Shown: piece after piece, positions 26,901 to 35,540 of the stretch
Numbering within the stretch: the stretch's first letter is position 1
How the letters are laid out: each line of letters opens with the position of its first letter
NCBI GenBank assembly: GCA_963734635.1
Contig: CAVTIA010000010.1
Coordinates: forward strand, 124,001 to 188,000
Length of the DNA stretch: 64,000 nucleotides
Reading direction: 5' to 3'
Source: DATCJA01 sp963734635
GTDB lineage: Bacteria > Acidobacteriota > Vicinamibacteria > Vicinamibacterales > UBA2999
Notes under the pieces: generated by a model
What the model was told of the DNA's origin: nothing
The model's database searches: none
Seen by the model: the letters and a program-made list of their open reading frames with translations, nothing else
Program-made: the position numbers and the translations under genes

Positions 26901-28019
26901 CTAAATTTGCGCATAGCGCCGCACCATTTCGTCGTTCCACGCCAGCCCGACACCAGGCTCAGTCGATGGAATCGCGGCGCCGTCCACAATCTTCAGCGGC
27001 GACGTGAGCAATGGATTCATCCAGTCCACGTATTCGAGCCAGTGCGCGGTTGGCGTCGAGTTGAGCAGGTGCACACTGACTTCGGGATAGAGATGCGATG
27101 ACATCGGCATACCGGACTGTGCCGCGAGCTCGCTTGCCCGCCGCCATCCGGTTACACCGCCGATGCGCTCGAGGTCTGGCATCACAAAATCGCTGGCGCA
27201 GGCGTCGATCGCCTTCTGCATGTCGTACACCTGCGAAAAGTTCTCGCCAATCTGCACTGGCGTTCGAGTGGCCGCGGCAATTGCCGCAGAGCCCTTGAAA
27301 TCGTCATGCCGGATTGGCTCCTCGATCCAGTACACGCCTTCGGCGTCGAGCGCCTGCGTCCGCCGCATCGCTTCATCAACGCTCAGTGCCTGGTTGTAAT
27401 CGACCATAACCGCGATGTCATCCGGGACGACGCTCCTGACAGCACGCACGGCAGCAACATCCTCATTCAAGTTTGCGTAGCCCAGCCGCAGCTTGACGCC
27501 GCGGAAACCGCCGGCGAGGAGCTTGTGTGCCTCGTCAACGAGCTCGGCGGTCGGCATCAGGCCAAGGCCGTTGCTGTTGTACGCGGGAACCGGACGCGGG
27601 TCTGCCCCGAGCAGCCGGCCAAGCGGCAGGCCCGCTGCCTTCGCCAGCGCGTCCCAGCCGGCGACGTCGACCAGGGCCATGGCCATTCGGACGATGCCCT
27701 GGACCCCGATGAGCGTGTAGCGCTTCGACAGAACCGACCACAGATCGTGCGGAACGATCGGCTGCTGTGCCACGGCCTCCGTCACGTCATCCAGGAGCCG
27801 CATGACGGCAACCGCCGCCACCTCGCGGTAGCAGAACTGATACGCGTGCCCAGTGATTCCCTGATGCGTCTGGAGGTCGACCAGCAGCAACGGTGCGTCT
27901 CGCACCGTTGCTGCGCTTGTGCCGAGTGCGAAGTTCATCGGGACCAGCACCGGCACCGCACGAATCGATCGGATTGTCAGCCGCGGCAGCGTCACGTCAA
28001 TTCGTACGGCCGCCCGCAT
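26901..28019 (-). CDS. Mandelate racemase/muconate lactonizing enzyme family protein
   Basis: A 372-residue enolase-superfamily enzyme. The barrel shows the second-strand acid/base motif GVKLRLG (Lys-x-Arg), metal ligands in VMVDYNQAL (Asp), WIEEPIRHDD (Glu) and QIGENF (Glu), and a His in SSHLYPEVS near the C-terminus, as in the mandelate racemase subgroup. The enzyme would abstract a proton alpha to a carboxylate in sugar-acid or similar catabolism; substrate not predictable. The ATG at 28019 lies inside the end of the ketopantoate-reductase-like gene (23-base overlap), so they form an operon, followed by a PQQ-type dehydrogenase. Confidence 0.88.
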   Translation of the reverse strand: MRAAVRIDVTLPRLTIRSIRAVPVLVPMNFALGTSAATVRDAPLLLVDLQTHQGITGHAYQFCYREVAAVAVMRLLDDVTEAVAQQPIVPHDLWSVLSKRYTLIGVQGIVRMAMALVDVAGWDALAKAAGLPLGRLLGADPRPVPAYNSNGLGLMPTAELVDEAHKLLAGGFRGVKLRLGYANLNEDVAAVRAVRSVVPDDIAVMVDYNQALSVDEAMRRTQALDAEGVYWIEEPIRHDDFKGSAAIAAATRTPVQIGENFSQVYDMQKAIDACASDFVMPDLERIGGVTGWRRASELAAQSGMPMSSHLYPEVSVHLLNSTPTAHWLEYVDWMNPLLTSPLKIVDGAAIPSTEPGVGLAWNDEMVRRYAQI

Positions 28020-28923
28020 GCAGCGCCAGAATGTCCCGCACGGCACGGTTGGCGGGCGTCGCAACATTCACAGCACGACCAAGCTCAACGACGCCACCAG
28101 ACAGCCACGCAACTTCGAGCCTGTTGCCCTTTTCGAGATCGTGATGCATGGACGAGGTCATCGTGGCTGGCACCGTGTCGAGGAACGCGAGCCGATCATC
28201 CGCGTAATCACTCGGCAGGCGAACTCCGTGGGCGCGGCCCACGGCCACTGTCTCTTTCAGCAGGTCGTACAGGAAGGCGCGGCTCTGCGCGTTCTGGCGG
28301 ATTGGACCAATCGTCGATCGCATCGTTGCGGTGGTGCCCGACAGCCCCACGAGAAACACATACTTCTCCCAAATCGTGCGGCGGATGTCGTCGGAAATGC
28401 AGCCTGAATACCCGCGCGCAACATCGCGTTCAGCAGCTGCTGCGACGCGCGGCGATTGCTGTCCGTCGTACTCACCCAATACCAGACGCTGCATGGTTCC
28501 GGTTTGACGAATGACGCCCGGGCGCGCAACGTGAGTAGCGACGTAGGCCACGGCGCCGATCACCGCATCTTCGCCGAACTCGCGGCGCAAAATGTCGTCC
28601 TTGATGACGCCGTTCTGCAGCGATATCACCACGGTGCGAGGACCCACCATCGGACGAATCGCACTGACTGCCGCATCCGTATCCCACAACTTCACCGCCA
28701 GCAGCACATAGTCAGCGACACCCACCGCGGCGGGATCGTCTGTCACGTTCGGGCGTGCGATCCGTACTTCGCCCTGTTCGTCGTTCTCGATGAGCAGGCC
28801 CTGCTCCTTCATCGCCGACATGTGCGCGCCACGCGCGATGAACGTCACGTCGTATCCGGCATGAGCGAGGCGGCCTCCGTACAGTCCACCGAGCCCACCC
28901 GATCCCATGACCGCAATCTTCAT
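27997..28923 (-). CDS. panE: Ketopantoate reductase family protein (PanE/ApbA)
   Basis: A 308-residue NADPH-dependent reductase of the 2-dehydropantoate 2-reductase family, which converts ketopantoate to pantoate for coenzyme A synthesis. The Rossmann motif is AVMGSGGLGGLYGGRLA, followed by VTFIARGAHMSAM, VLLAVKLWDTD (catalytic-domain Lys), VVISLQNGV and a C-terminal helical domain with KYVFLVGLSGTTATM. A ribosome site GGGAG precedes the ATG. Because it is coupled to a mandelate-racemase-family gene rather than other pantothenate genes, a paralog acting on another 2-keto acid is possible. Confidence 0.85.
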   Translation of the reverse strand: MKIAVMGSGGLGGLYGGRLAHAGYDVTFIARGAHMSAMKEQGLLIENDEQGEVRIARPNVTDDPAAVGVADYVLLAVKLWDTDAAVSAIRPMVGPRTVVISLQNGVIKDDILRREFGEDAVIGAVAYVATHVARPGVIRQTGTMQRLVLGEYDGQQSPRVAAAAERDVARGYSGCISDDIRRTIWEKYVFLVGLSGTTATMRSTIGPIRQNAQSRAFLYDLLKETVAVGRAHGVRLPSDYADDRLAFLDTVPATMTSSMHHDLEKGNRLEVAWLSGGVVELGRAVNVATPANRAVRDILALHAGGRTN

Positions 28924-28974
28924 GTAACTCCCAACGATTCACGTGCACCCAACATTCGGCCGTCCACCCGTAGC

Positions 28975-28994
28975 GCGCAGGCTTAAGCCTGCGC
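28975..28994. repeat. REP-like palindrome
   Basis: A perfect GCGCAGGC-TTAA-GCCTGCGC hairpin in the divergent gap between the PanE-like gene and the kinase gene. It has the same stem as the copy at 22609 but a different loop. Confidence 0.8.
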
Positions 28995-29047
28995 CCTGCA
29001 GTGCCTCAACCAAGAACTGAGCATAGCTCACGTAGAATGCCTGAATC

Positions 29048-30450
29048 ATGAGCGATCCCGATGTCGTGGCGCTGCTCGCGCAACATCGCACAATCGGCGC
29101 CGCGCCGCGCGACGAGCTCGAGTGGCTCGCCGCCCATGGGAGTGTTCGGCATTTCGATCGTGGCGAATCAGTGTGGCGAAAAGGGCAGCCAATCGAAGGC
29201 CTCTACGTGCTGCTTTCCGGGTACTATCGCAATCTCGGTCGACAGGGGTCTCGGTCCGCGCAAGGTAGATGAATGGCGCGGAGGTGATGTCAGTGGCCTG
29301 TTGCCGTACTCGCGTATGCCTGCGGCACCGGGGGACACCATCATCGGTGAACCGACCGACGTGTTCGTCGTGGACCGCGTTCACTTTCCTGAACTGACGC
29401 GAGAATGTCCGACGATTACCGCCGCACTCGTCCACGTGATGCTCGACCGTGCGCGGACCTTCACGTCGAGCGAACTGATCGACGAGAAGATGATGACGCT
29501 CGGACGCATGTCGGCGGGGTTGGCACATGAGCTCAACAATCCGGCGTCGGCCGTCGCTCGCAGTGCGAAATTGCTGACGGAAACACTCGCGGAGGCGGAA
29601 GACACGTCACGCGCGATCGGCGCGGCACGACTCACGCAGGCACAGTTCGAGGCTATCGATCGTGTCCGTATCGGGTGCAGCACTGCGGCGCCTTCGGCGC
29701 TGACGCCAATCGAGCGTGCCGATCGCGAAGAGGCGCTCACCGCCTGGCTCGAAGCGCACGATGCGAACCCGAATGCCGCCGCCTCGCTCGTGGACACCGG
29801 TACGAGCGTCGAGGCGCTCGACACGCTCGCGTCCGCGGTGCAGGCGACCCGACCTCGACACGGCGATTCGGTGGATCGCCACCGGATGCACCTTGCGCAC
29901 TCTCGCCTCCGACATCGAGAAGGCTGCTGCGCGCGTGCACGATCTCGTGGGCGCGATCAAGCGCTTCACGTTCATGGATCAGCGGCAGATGCCGGAGGCG
30001 ATCGACCTCTCCCAGGGGCTTCGTGATTCCGTCGCGCTAATGCTTCACAAAGCCCGCAAGAAATCCATCGGCGTCACGATCAATGTCGAAGAGCGTCTCC
30101 CGCACGTGCTCGCAATCGGCAGCGATCTCAATCAGGTCTGGACCAACCTGATCGACAATGCCATCGACGCAGCGCCGGAAGCCGGGCATGTGGAGATCTC
30201 CGCCCGACGTGAGCTCAAGTTCGTTGTCGTGCGGGTAGTGGACGATGGTCCCGGAATTCCAGCGGACATTCGCGAGCGGATTTTCGACCCGTTCTTCACG
30301 ACCAAGCCGGTCGGCCAGGGAACCGGGATCGGCCTCGAAATCGCGCGCCGTTACGTGCACAGAAACGAGGGCGATATCGACGTCGTATCGCAACCGGGCC
30401 GGACGGAGTTTCGAGTGAGCCTTCCGGTCGCATCTGAAGCGACGGCATGA
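29048..30450 (+). CDS. Cyclic-nucleotide-binding-domain histidine kinase (two frameshifts)
   Basis: A cytoplasmic sensor kinase of about 466 residues when repaired. Residues 1-130 are a CRP-like cyclic-nucleotide-binding domain (HFDRGESVWRKGQPIEGLYV, then VDRGLGPRKVDEWRGGD). Next comes MTLGRMSAGLAHELNNPASA with the phospho-acceptor His, a long helical insert, and the ATPase domain (VWTNLIDNAIDAAPEAG, VRVVDDGPGIP, FDPFFTTKPVGQGTGIGLEI). The frame shifts near 29230 and near 29850, each compatible with one inserted base. No membrane helix is present. The response-regulator/flavoprotein gene starts 33 bases downstream and is the likely partner. Confidence 0.85.
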
Positions 30451-30483
30451 CCACGGGCGTTCGCTCGGACGGACACAGGACCT

Positions 30484-32143
30484 ATGGCGAAACCAATCAT
30501 CCTGGCCATTGACGACGAACCCGAAGTACTGAACGCGATCGAGCGCGACCTTCGTCATCATTTCCACGCCGAATACCGCATCATGAAGGCCTGCATCGGG
30601 CGCACAGGCGCTCGACGCGGTCCGACATCTGAAACAGCGTGGAGCCGCCATTGCGCTGTTCCTCGTCGACGAGCGGATGCCCGGCATGACGGGCACGCAG
30701 TTTCTGATCGAAGCCCTCAAGCTCTATCCGGATGCCCGACGCGTGCTGCTGACGGCATACGCCGATACGGAAGTGGCAATCACGGCGATCAACAAGATCG
30801 GGCTGGACCACTATCTGCTGAAGCCGTGGGAGCCACCCGAGCAGCGCCTGTATCCAGTGCTCGACGATCTGCTGGCCGAGTGGATGGCGCGAACACGTCC
30901 GCCCTTTGAGGGCATCCGTGTCGCGGGAACGGCACTGTCGGCATCCAGCTATGCAGTCAAGGACTTCCTCTCGCGCAACCTGATTCCGTACCAGTGGGTC
31001 GATCTCGATACCGACGCGCCCGCGCGCGAGCTCGTTCAGTCGACGGCCGACGGCATGTCGCGGCTGCCGGTCGTCATGTTTCAAGACGGCACGACGATGG
31101 TGCAGCCGACGCCGCGCCAGCTCGCCGAGAAGATCGGGATGCAGACACGCCCTCAGCGTCCCTTCTATGACGTCGTCGTTGTAGGCGGCGGTCCGGCCGG
31201 ACTTGCAGCAGCGGTGTATGCCGCCTCGGAAGGTTTGCGGACAATCCTCGTGGAACGCGACGCGACAGGTGGACAGGCCGGGACCAGCTCACAGATTGAG
31301 AACTACCTTGGGTTTCCGAGCGGGATCTCGGGCGCAGATCTCGCGCGTCGCGCCACCGCCCAGGCCAAGCGGTTCGGAGCCGAGATCGTCTCGGCCCAGG
31401 ACGTCACCTGCATTCGTCGAAACGACCCTTACCGTGTCGTTGTCCTCTCGGACGATTCGGAGCTGAACTGCTACGCAGTGCTCGTGGCATCGGGCATGGA
31501 AGTGCGGCGGCTCGAGGCGCCGGGCGTGGCCGAGCTGGTCGGTGTCGGCGTGTATTACGGCGCCGCGCTGAGTGAAGCGGCGACGTATCGCGACAAGCAC
31601 GTCTTCGTGATTGGGGGCGGCAACTCGGCCGGCCAGGGCGCGATGTTCTTCTCGCGGTACGCGCGGCAAGTAACCGTTGTCGTACGCCCGCCGAAGCTCG
31701 ACACCATGTCGCAGTACCTAATCGATCGCATTTCGGAGACCGCGAACATAGATGTCCTCGTGGGGACCGTCGTTTCTTCGGTGAGCGGCAGCGGCCGGTT
31801 GGAGCGCATTACGCTCACAGAAGTCGAGACCAACGCGGTGCGCGAACTGGATGGCGATGCGATGTTCGTATTCATCGGCTCCTCGCCTCGAACGCAGATG
31901 GTGGCCGACCTCGTCGAGCGCGACGCGCAGGGCTTCATCCTTACAGGCCGCGATCTCCTTGTGGACGGGCATTGGCCGAAGTCCTGGACCGTCGAACGCG
32001 ACCCGTTCCTGTTCGAAACGAGCGTGCCGGGAATCTTTGCCGCAGGTGACGCGCGCCGCGGCTCCAGCAAGCGTGTGGCGGCCGCGGTGGGCGAGGGATC
32101 GGCAACCGTCAGCATGATCCACCAGTACCTGGCGACGGTCTGA
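30484..32143 (+). CDS. Response regulator fused to thioredoxin-reductase-like flavoprotein (frameshift near 30595)
   Basis: About 552 residues when repaired. Residues 1-125 are a receiver domain: ILAIDDEPEV, phospho-Asp in FLVDERMPGMTG, Thr in VLLTAYAD and Lys in YLLKPW. A glutaredoxin-like segment without CxxC follows (GTALSASSYAVKDFLSRN, SRLPVVMFQDG). From about residue 225 there is a two-dinucleotide flavoprotein: VVVGGGPAGLAAAVYA, ATGGQAGTSSQIENYLGFP, FVIGGGNSAGQGAMFF, GIFAAGDARRG. Where thioredoxin reductase has CATC, this protein reads VYYGAALSEAATY, so the redox disulfide is absent. The frame change turns EYRIMKA into ASGAQALDAVRH with one extra base. It is paired with the kinase upstream. 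Confidence 0.88.
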
Positions 32144-32235
32144 TAGAAGGCCTTGGACTATAGGGTACCTGGGGTGCCTTGTCTTGGGTCTTGGGTCTTG
32201 GGACTTGATCAGCCCTGAGGCCTGCGTTGGGGCAG

Positions 32236-32484
32236 TCAGTTGGCGAGTTCCTGCCACCCTCGCCGCTTCAGGGATTCACGAAGCGACTGTGTCCTGGCGA
32301 GCGCCCGGGGCTGAAGCTCAAATGGCTCGGCAAGGATGACGGCCGCCGGCGATTCCAGCCGCAGCTCGAGACCCTCGCCGTCGCGGTAGACGGAACAGGA
32401 CAGAAGGTCGCCGTTCCACGTCAGCCGCCACAGCGTCGCAACCGGACGCACGCCATTGCCGTCAGCCTTCAAACTGCGCGTCAT
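32236..32484 (-). CDS. Small hypothetical protein, 82 residues
   Basis: A short soluble frame with WRLTWNGDLLSCSVYRDGEG followed by LELRLESPAAVILAEPFEL and a basic helical end (RTQSLRESLKRRGW). It reads as a small beta-domain, and codon use matches real genes here. I do not recognise a family. It begins 12 bases after the stop of the hypothetical membrane protein on the same strand. The gap 32144-32235 has tandem copies of gggtctt and no gene. Confidence 0.6.
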   Translation of the reverse strand: MTRSLKADGNGVRPVATLWRLTWNGDLLSCSVYRDGEGLELRLESPAAVILAEPFELQPRALARTQSLRESLKRRGWQELAN

Positions 32485-32496
32485 TCTATAACCGCC

Positions 32497-32892
32497 CTAG
32501 CGCCTTTCGGCGCGTTGCGTGTTCCGGATGTTGTGGATCGTCAAATACGTCCGAAAAGCCGCCATCGCCCACAGTCCGGCCACGGCAACGCGTTCGTGCT
32601 TGCGCCCGACGGTGACATTCCACACGCTGAAGGCGCCCACGTCGATGAGACTGCCCACGGTGATGAGCGATCCTGGCGATCCGTCGAGCGGCCGAAGCAG
32701 TGGGTTGGTCTCACGAACCTGGTAGTACTTCAACGCGTGGTAGGTCGACGCCCAATCGGCCGCGGCGGCAACGCTCGCGGCAATCGTCGGAACCTTCAGC
32801 TTGTTTTCCTGGGCCGAGGCGACGCAGGGAAACAGCCAAACGAGAAACAAGGCGACACTGAGCCGCCGCGCGGTCGGACCCGACTGAAACAT
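32497..32892 (-). CDS. Hypothetical exported/membrane protein, 131 residues
   Basis: A 131-residue protein with signal-like N-terminus (VALFLVWLFPCVASAQ) and two or three hydrophobic stretches. The pattern ADWASTYHALKYYQVRETNP, followed by a Gly and an aromatic helix, resembles DUF5658-type small membrane proteins, but the match is by eye only. It is divergent from the NamZ-like gene by 53 bases and heads a two-gene unit with the 82-residue protein. Confidence 0.65.
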   Translation of the reverse strand: MFQSGPTARRLSVALFLVWLFPCVASAQENKLKVPTIAASVAAAADWASTYHALKYYQVRETNPLLRPLDGSPGSLITVGSLIDVGAFSVWNVTVGRKHERVAVAGLWAMAAFRTYLTIHNIRNTQRAERR

Positions 32893-32945
32893 GTTGGTGT
32901 GTCGACGGATGATATAGGAAACCGCGCGGCGGTCATAATGGACCC

Positions 32946-34133
32946 ATGTTCCCGCCCCGTGCTACCGCGGTACGCCTCGGGTCCGATGTGCTCTTCGCCT
33001 CCGACCGCCTTCGAGACGCTCGTGTCGGCATCGTCTGCAACCACGCATCGGTCGATCACGCGTTTCGCCATGTAATCGATCGGCTTTTACAGGCTGAAAC
33101 GGTCACTCTCGCCGGCATCTTCGGGCCGCAGCACGGGTTCCGGTCCGATGTCCAGGACAACATGGTCGAGACGCCGCACCAACGAGATGAGGCGCGGAAG
33201 GTGCCGGTGTATTCCCTTTACAGCGAAACGCGCGAGCCCACTCTCGAGATGCTTCGAGATGTCGACACGCTTGTCATCGATCTGCAGGACATCGGCGCGC
33301 GGATCTACACGTACATCTACACGATGGCCAATTGCCTGCGCGCGGCGGCCCGTCACCGTATTCCAGTTATCGTGTGCGACCGGCCGAACCCGATTGGCGG
33401 GGTTGAGGTCGAAGGTGCGTGCCTCGTGGCCGGGTTCGAGTCATTCGTCGGCCAGTTTCCCATCCCGATGCGCCACGGAATGACGATCGGCGAGCTCGCA
33501 GCTTTCTTCAACGAGCACTTCGGAATTGGAGCGTCGCTCGAGATTGCCAGCATCGAACGATGGCACAGATACATGTACGCGGACGACACTGGACTGCCGT
33601 GGGTGATGCCGTCCCCCAACATGCCGACTCTGGACGCCGCTGTGGCTTATCCGGGAACCGTGCTGTTCGAGGGAACCAATCTGTCCGAGGGCAGGGGGAC
33701 GACACGGCCGTTCGAGCTGGTGGGGGCGCCGTGGATCGATGCCGACCGGTTTGCTGAAGCGATGAATGCGCTGGACCTGCCGGGCGTGTATTTCCGACCT
33801 GCCGTATTCGAGCCCACGTTTCAGAAGCATGCCCAGCGAACCTGCGGCGGCTGCCAGATTCATGTGACCGACCGGTTGACGTTTCGCCCCGTCATCACCG
33901 GCGTGGCACTCATCCAAACGTTTCGCCGCTTCGATCGATCGAAGTTTGCCTGGCGCCAACCGCCGTACGAATACGAGCAGGAAAAGCTGCCGATCGATAT
34001 CCTTGCGGGCTCCGACCTTCTCAGGAACCAGATTGAATCGGACGTGAGCGTTGGGGAGATTGCTGAGAGCTGGCGTCCAAATGAGGCAGCGTTCCGGAAG
34101 CTTCGAGGGCAGTTTCTCCTGTATCGCAAGTAG
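32946..34133 (+). CDS. DUF1343/NamZ-like exo-beta-N-acetylmuramidase
   Basis: A 395-residue protein of the DUF1343 family, whose characterised members (NamZ) remove terminal N-acetylmuramic acid from peptidoglycan fragments. Conserved blocks are VGIVCNHASVD, GIFGPQHGFRSDVQDNM, VYSLYSETREP, DTLVIDLQDIGARIYTYIYT, VIVCDRPNPIGG, YPGTVLFEGTNLSEGRGTTR and WRPNEAAFRKLR near the end. There is no obvious signal peptide, so a cytoplasmic cell-wall recycling role is possible. No other muropeptide gene is adjacent. A hairpin follows the stop directly. Confidence 0.9.
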   Translation: MFPPRATAVRLGSDVLFASDRLRDARVGIVCNHASVDHAFRHVIDRLLQAETVTLAGIFGPQHGFRSDVQDNMVETPHQRDEARKVPVYSLYSETREPTLEMLRDVDTLVIDLQDIGARIYTYIYTMANCLRAAARHRIPVIVCDRPNPIGGVEVEGACLVAGFESFVGQFPIPMRHGMTIGELAAFFNEHFGIGASLEIASIERWHRYMYADDTGLPWVMPSPNMPTLDAAVAYPGTVLFEGTNLSEGRGTTRPFELVGAPWIDADRFAEAMNALDLPGVYFRPAVFEPTFQKHAQRTCGGCQIHVTDRLTFRPVITGVALIQTFRRFDRSKFAWRQPPYEYEQEKLPIDILAGSDLLRNQIESDVSVGEIAESWRPNEAAFRKLRGQFLLYRK

Positions 34134-34154
34134 GGCGGCCCTTTACGGGCCGCC
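34134..34154. terminator. Hairpin between convergent genes
   Basis: GGCGGCCC-tttac-GGGCCGCC, an 8-bp perfect stem, begins at the stop of the NamZ-like gene and ends seven bases before the stop of the LOG-family gene. It probably terminates both. The outer bases gtag...ctac resemble the REP-like elements elsewhere. Confidence 0.6.
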
Positions 34155-34160
34155 TACCTA

Positions 34161-35015
34161 CTACGATCTCGTCTTCGCAATTCCAGGCGCTTTCATTTCC
34201 TGCGCCGTGGCGGGCGCGAGGTGGTGCTCGGAGAGGTGCGCCTTGAGCAACGCAAATGCGTCCTGCGGAGTGTCTGCACGCTGAAGCAGTTTCATGTCCT
34301 GCGGAGCGATCGCACCCCACTCGACGAGCGGCTGGAGATTGAGAATCTCATCCCAGTACTCGCTGCCGTAAAGGATGACCTGGATCGGCTTCAACAGTTT
34401 GTCGGTCTGCACGAGCGTGAGAATTTCGAACATCTCATCCAGCGTGCCGAATCCACCGGGAAAGATGACCAGTGCCTTGGCAAGATACGCAAACCAGAAC
34501 TTCCGCATGAAGAAGTAGTGGAACTCGAAGTGCAGACCCTCGGTGATGTATCGATTGGCGCCCTGCTCGAACGGCAACTTGATATTCAGCCCCATGGTCT
34601 TGCCGCCGGCCTCCATGGCGCCTCGGTTGGCCGCCTCCATGATGCCGGAGCCGCCTCCGGACGTCACGACAAAGCGATGGTGCGTTGACCCGAGCGAGAC
34701 CGACCACATCGTGAGCAGCCTGGCGAGCTCGCGCGCTTCTTCGTAGTAGCGCGACCACTCGAGCGCCTTGCGGCCACGGAGCAGACGGTCGTCGGAATCG
34801 GCTTTCCCACCCGCCATTCGATGCATCAGCCGCTCGAGCGCCTGTTCGGCCCGCTCGCGGCTGTGGATTCGCGCAGAACCAAAGAACACCACGGTGTCCT
34901 GGATGTTTTGCGCCTTGAATCGGCTGAGCGGTTCCAGATATTCCGCCAGAATTCTCAGCGGACGGGCTTCTTCACTTTCGAGGAACTCCGGATCCAGGTA
35001 CGCAAGCGGCTGCAT
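34161..35015 (-). CDS. LOG-family protein (lysine-decarboxylase-like nucleotide hydrolase)
   Basis: A 284-residue protein of the TIGR00730/LOG family. Related LOG enzymes release cytokinin bases or cleave nucleoside monophosphates. The phosphoribosyl-binding signatures are present: FVVTSGGGSGIMEAANRGA and VIFPGGFGTLDEMFEILT, with the intervening EGLHFEFHYFFMRKFWFAY. The start at 35015 follows from domain limits; the frame is open further but not family-like. It is divergent from the SRPBCC gene with 45 bases between, so the two may share a promoter region. Confidence 0.88.
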   Translation of the reverse strand: MQPLAYLDPEFLESEEARPLRILAEYLEPLSRFKAQNIQDTVVFFGSARIHSRERAEQALERLMHRMAGGKADSDDRLLRGRKALEWSRYYEEARELARLLTMWSVSLGSTHHRFVVTSGGGSGIMEAANRGAMEAGGKTMGLNIKLPFEQGANRYITEGLHFEFHYFFMRKFWFAYLAKALVIFPGGFGTLDEMFEILTLVQTDKLLKPIQVILYGSEYWDEILNLQPLVEWGAIAPQDMKLLQRADTPQDAFALLKAHLSEHHLAPATAQEMKAPGIAKTRS

Positions 35016-35060
35016 TCCGCAATTATCGAGGGACAATACGGCGATCGCCAAACCACAGCC

Positions 35061-35525
35061 ATGAGAGAGTGCGGGCACAGCCTCGCTATCAACGCGCCGC
35101 CTGCCGCCATCCTCGACGCGTTCTTCGACGCCGACGCGCTGCGCGCGTGGTGGCAGGTCTCGCGTTCGGTCTGCACACCGCGGCCGCTCGGGAGTTTTGC
35201 GCTCGAGTGGGAATCGACGAGATCGCGCGACGAGCTGCTCGGGCGGCTCGGCGGCGCGCTGCACGGAACCGTCGTGGAGTTCGTGCCGGGACGTGAGTTT
35301 TTCGTTGCTGATCTCTACTGGCATCCCCCCGAGGGAGATCCGATAGGACCGATGGCCCTCGCAGCAAGGTGCACGCGCGAGGGCGACGCCACGTTGCTCC
35401 AGGTGCGTCAGTCCGGATATGACAAGAAGAGTGAGCGGTGGGTGCGGTATTACGACATCATGTCGAACGGCTGGGTGCTCGCGCTCGGCGCGCTGAAGCG
35501 CTACCTGGAAGCAAGGCGGACTTGA
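35061..35525 (+). CDS. SRPBCC/AHSA1-like ligand-binding protein
   Basis: A 154-residue START/SRPBCC-fold protein. It starts with the typical strand and helix (HSLAINAPPAAILDAFFDA), then ALRAWWQVSRSV, EFVPGREFFVADLYWHPPEG and a C-terminal helix (YDIMSNGWVLALGALKRYLE). AHSA1-like members bind hydrophobic ligands or regulate partners; no function can be chosen. Start ATG 35061 fits the domain limits. The pyruvate kinase gene ends 15 bases away on the other strand. Confidence 0.78.
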   Translation: MRECGHSLAINAPPAAILDAFFDADALRAWWQVSRSVCTPRPLGSFALEWESTRSRDELLGRLGGALHGTVVEFVPGREFFVADLYWHPPEGDPIGPMALAARCTREGDATLLQVRQSGYDKKSERWVRYYDIMSNGWVLALGALKRYLEARRT

Positions 35526-35540
35526 GAAGATCTTTCAGAC

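Noticed and set aside
27306..28514. 402-codon plus-strand frame opposite the racemase-family and PanE-like genes
   Set aside because: Antisense shadow; both minus-strand genes have clear catalytic motifs.
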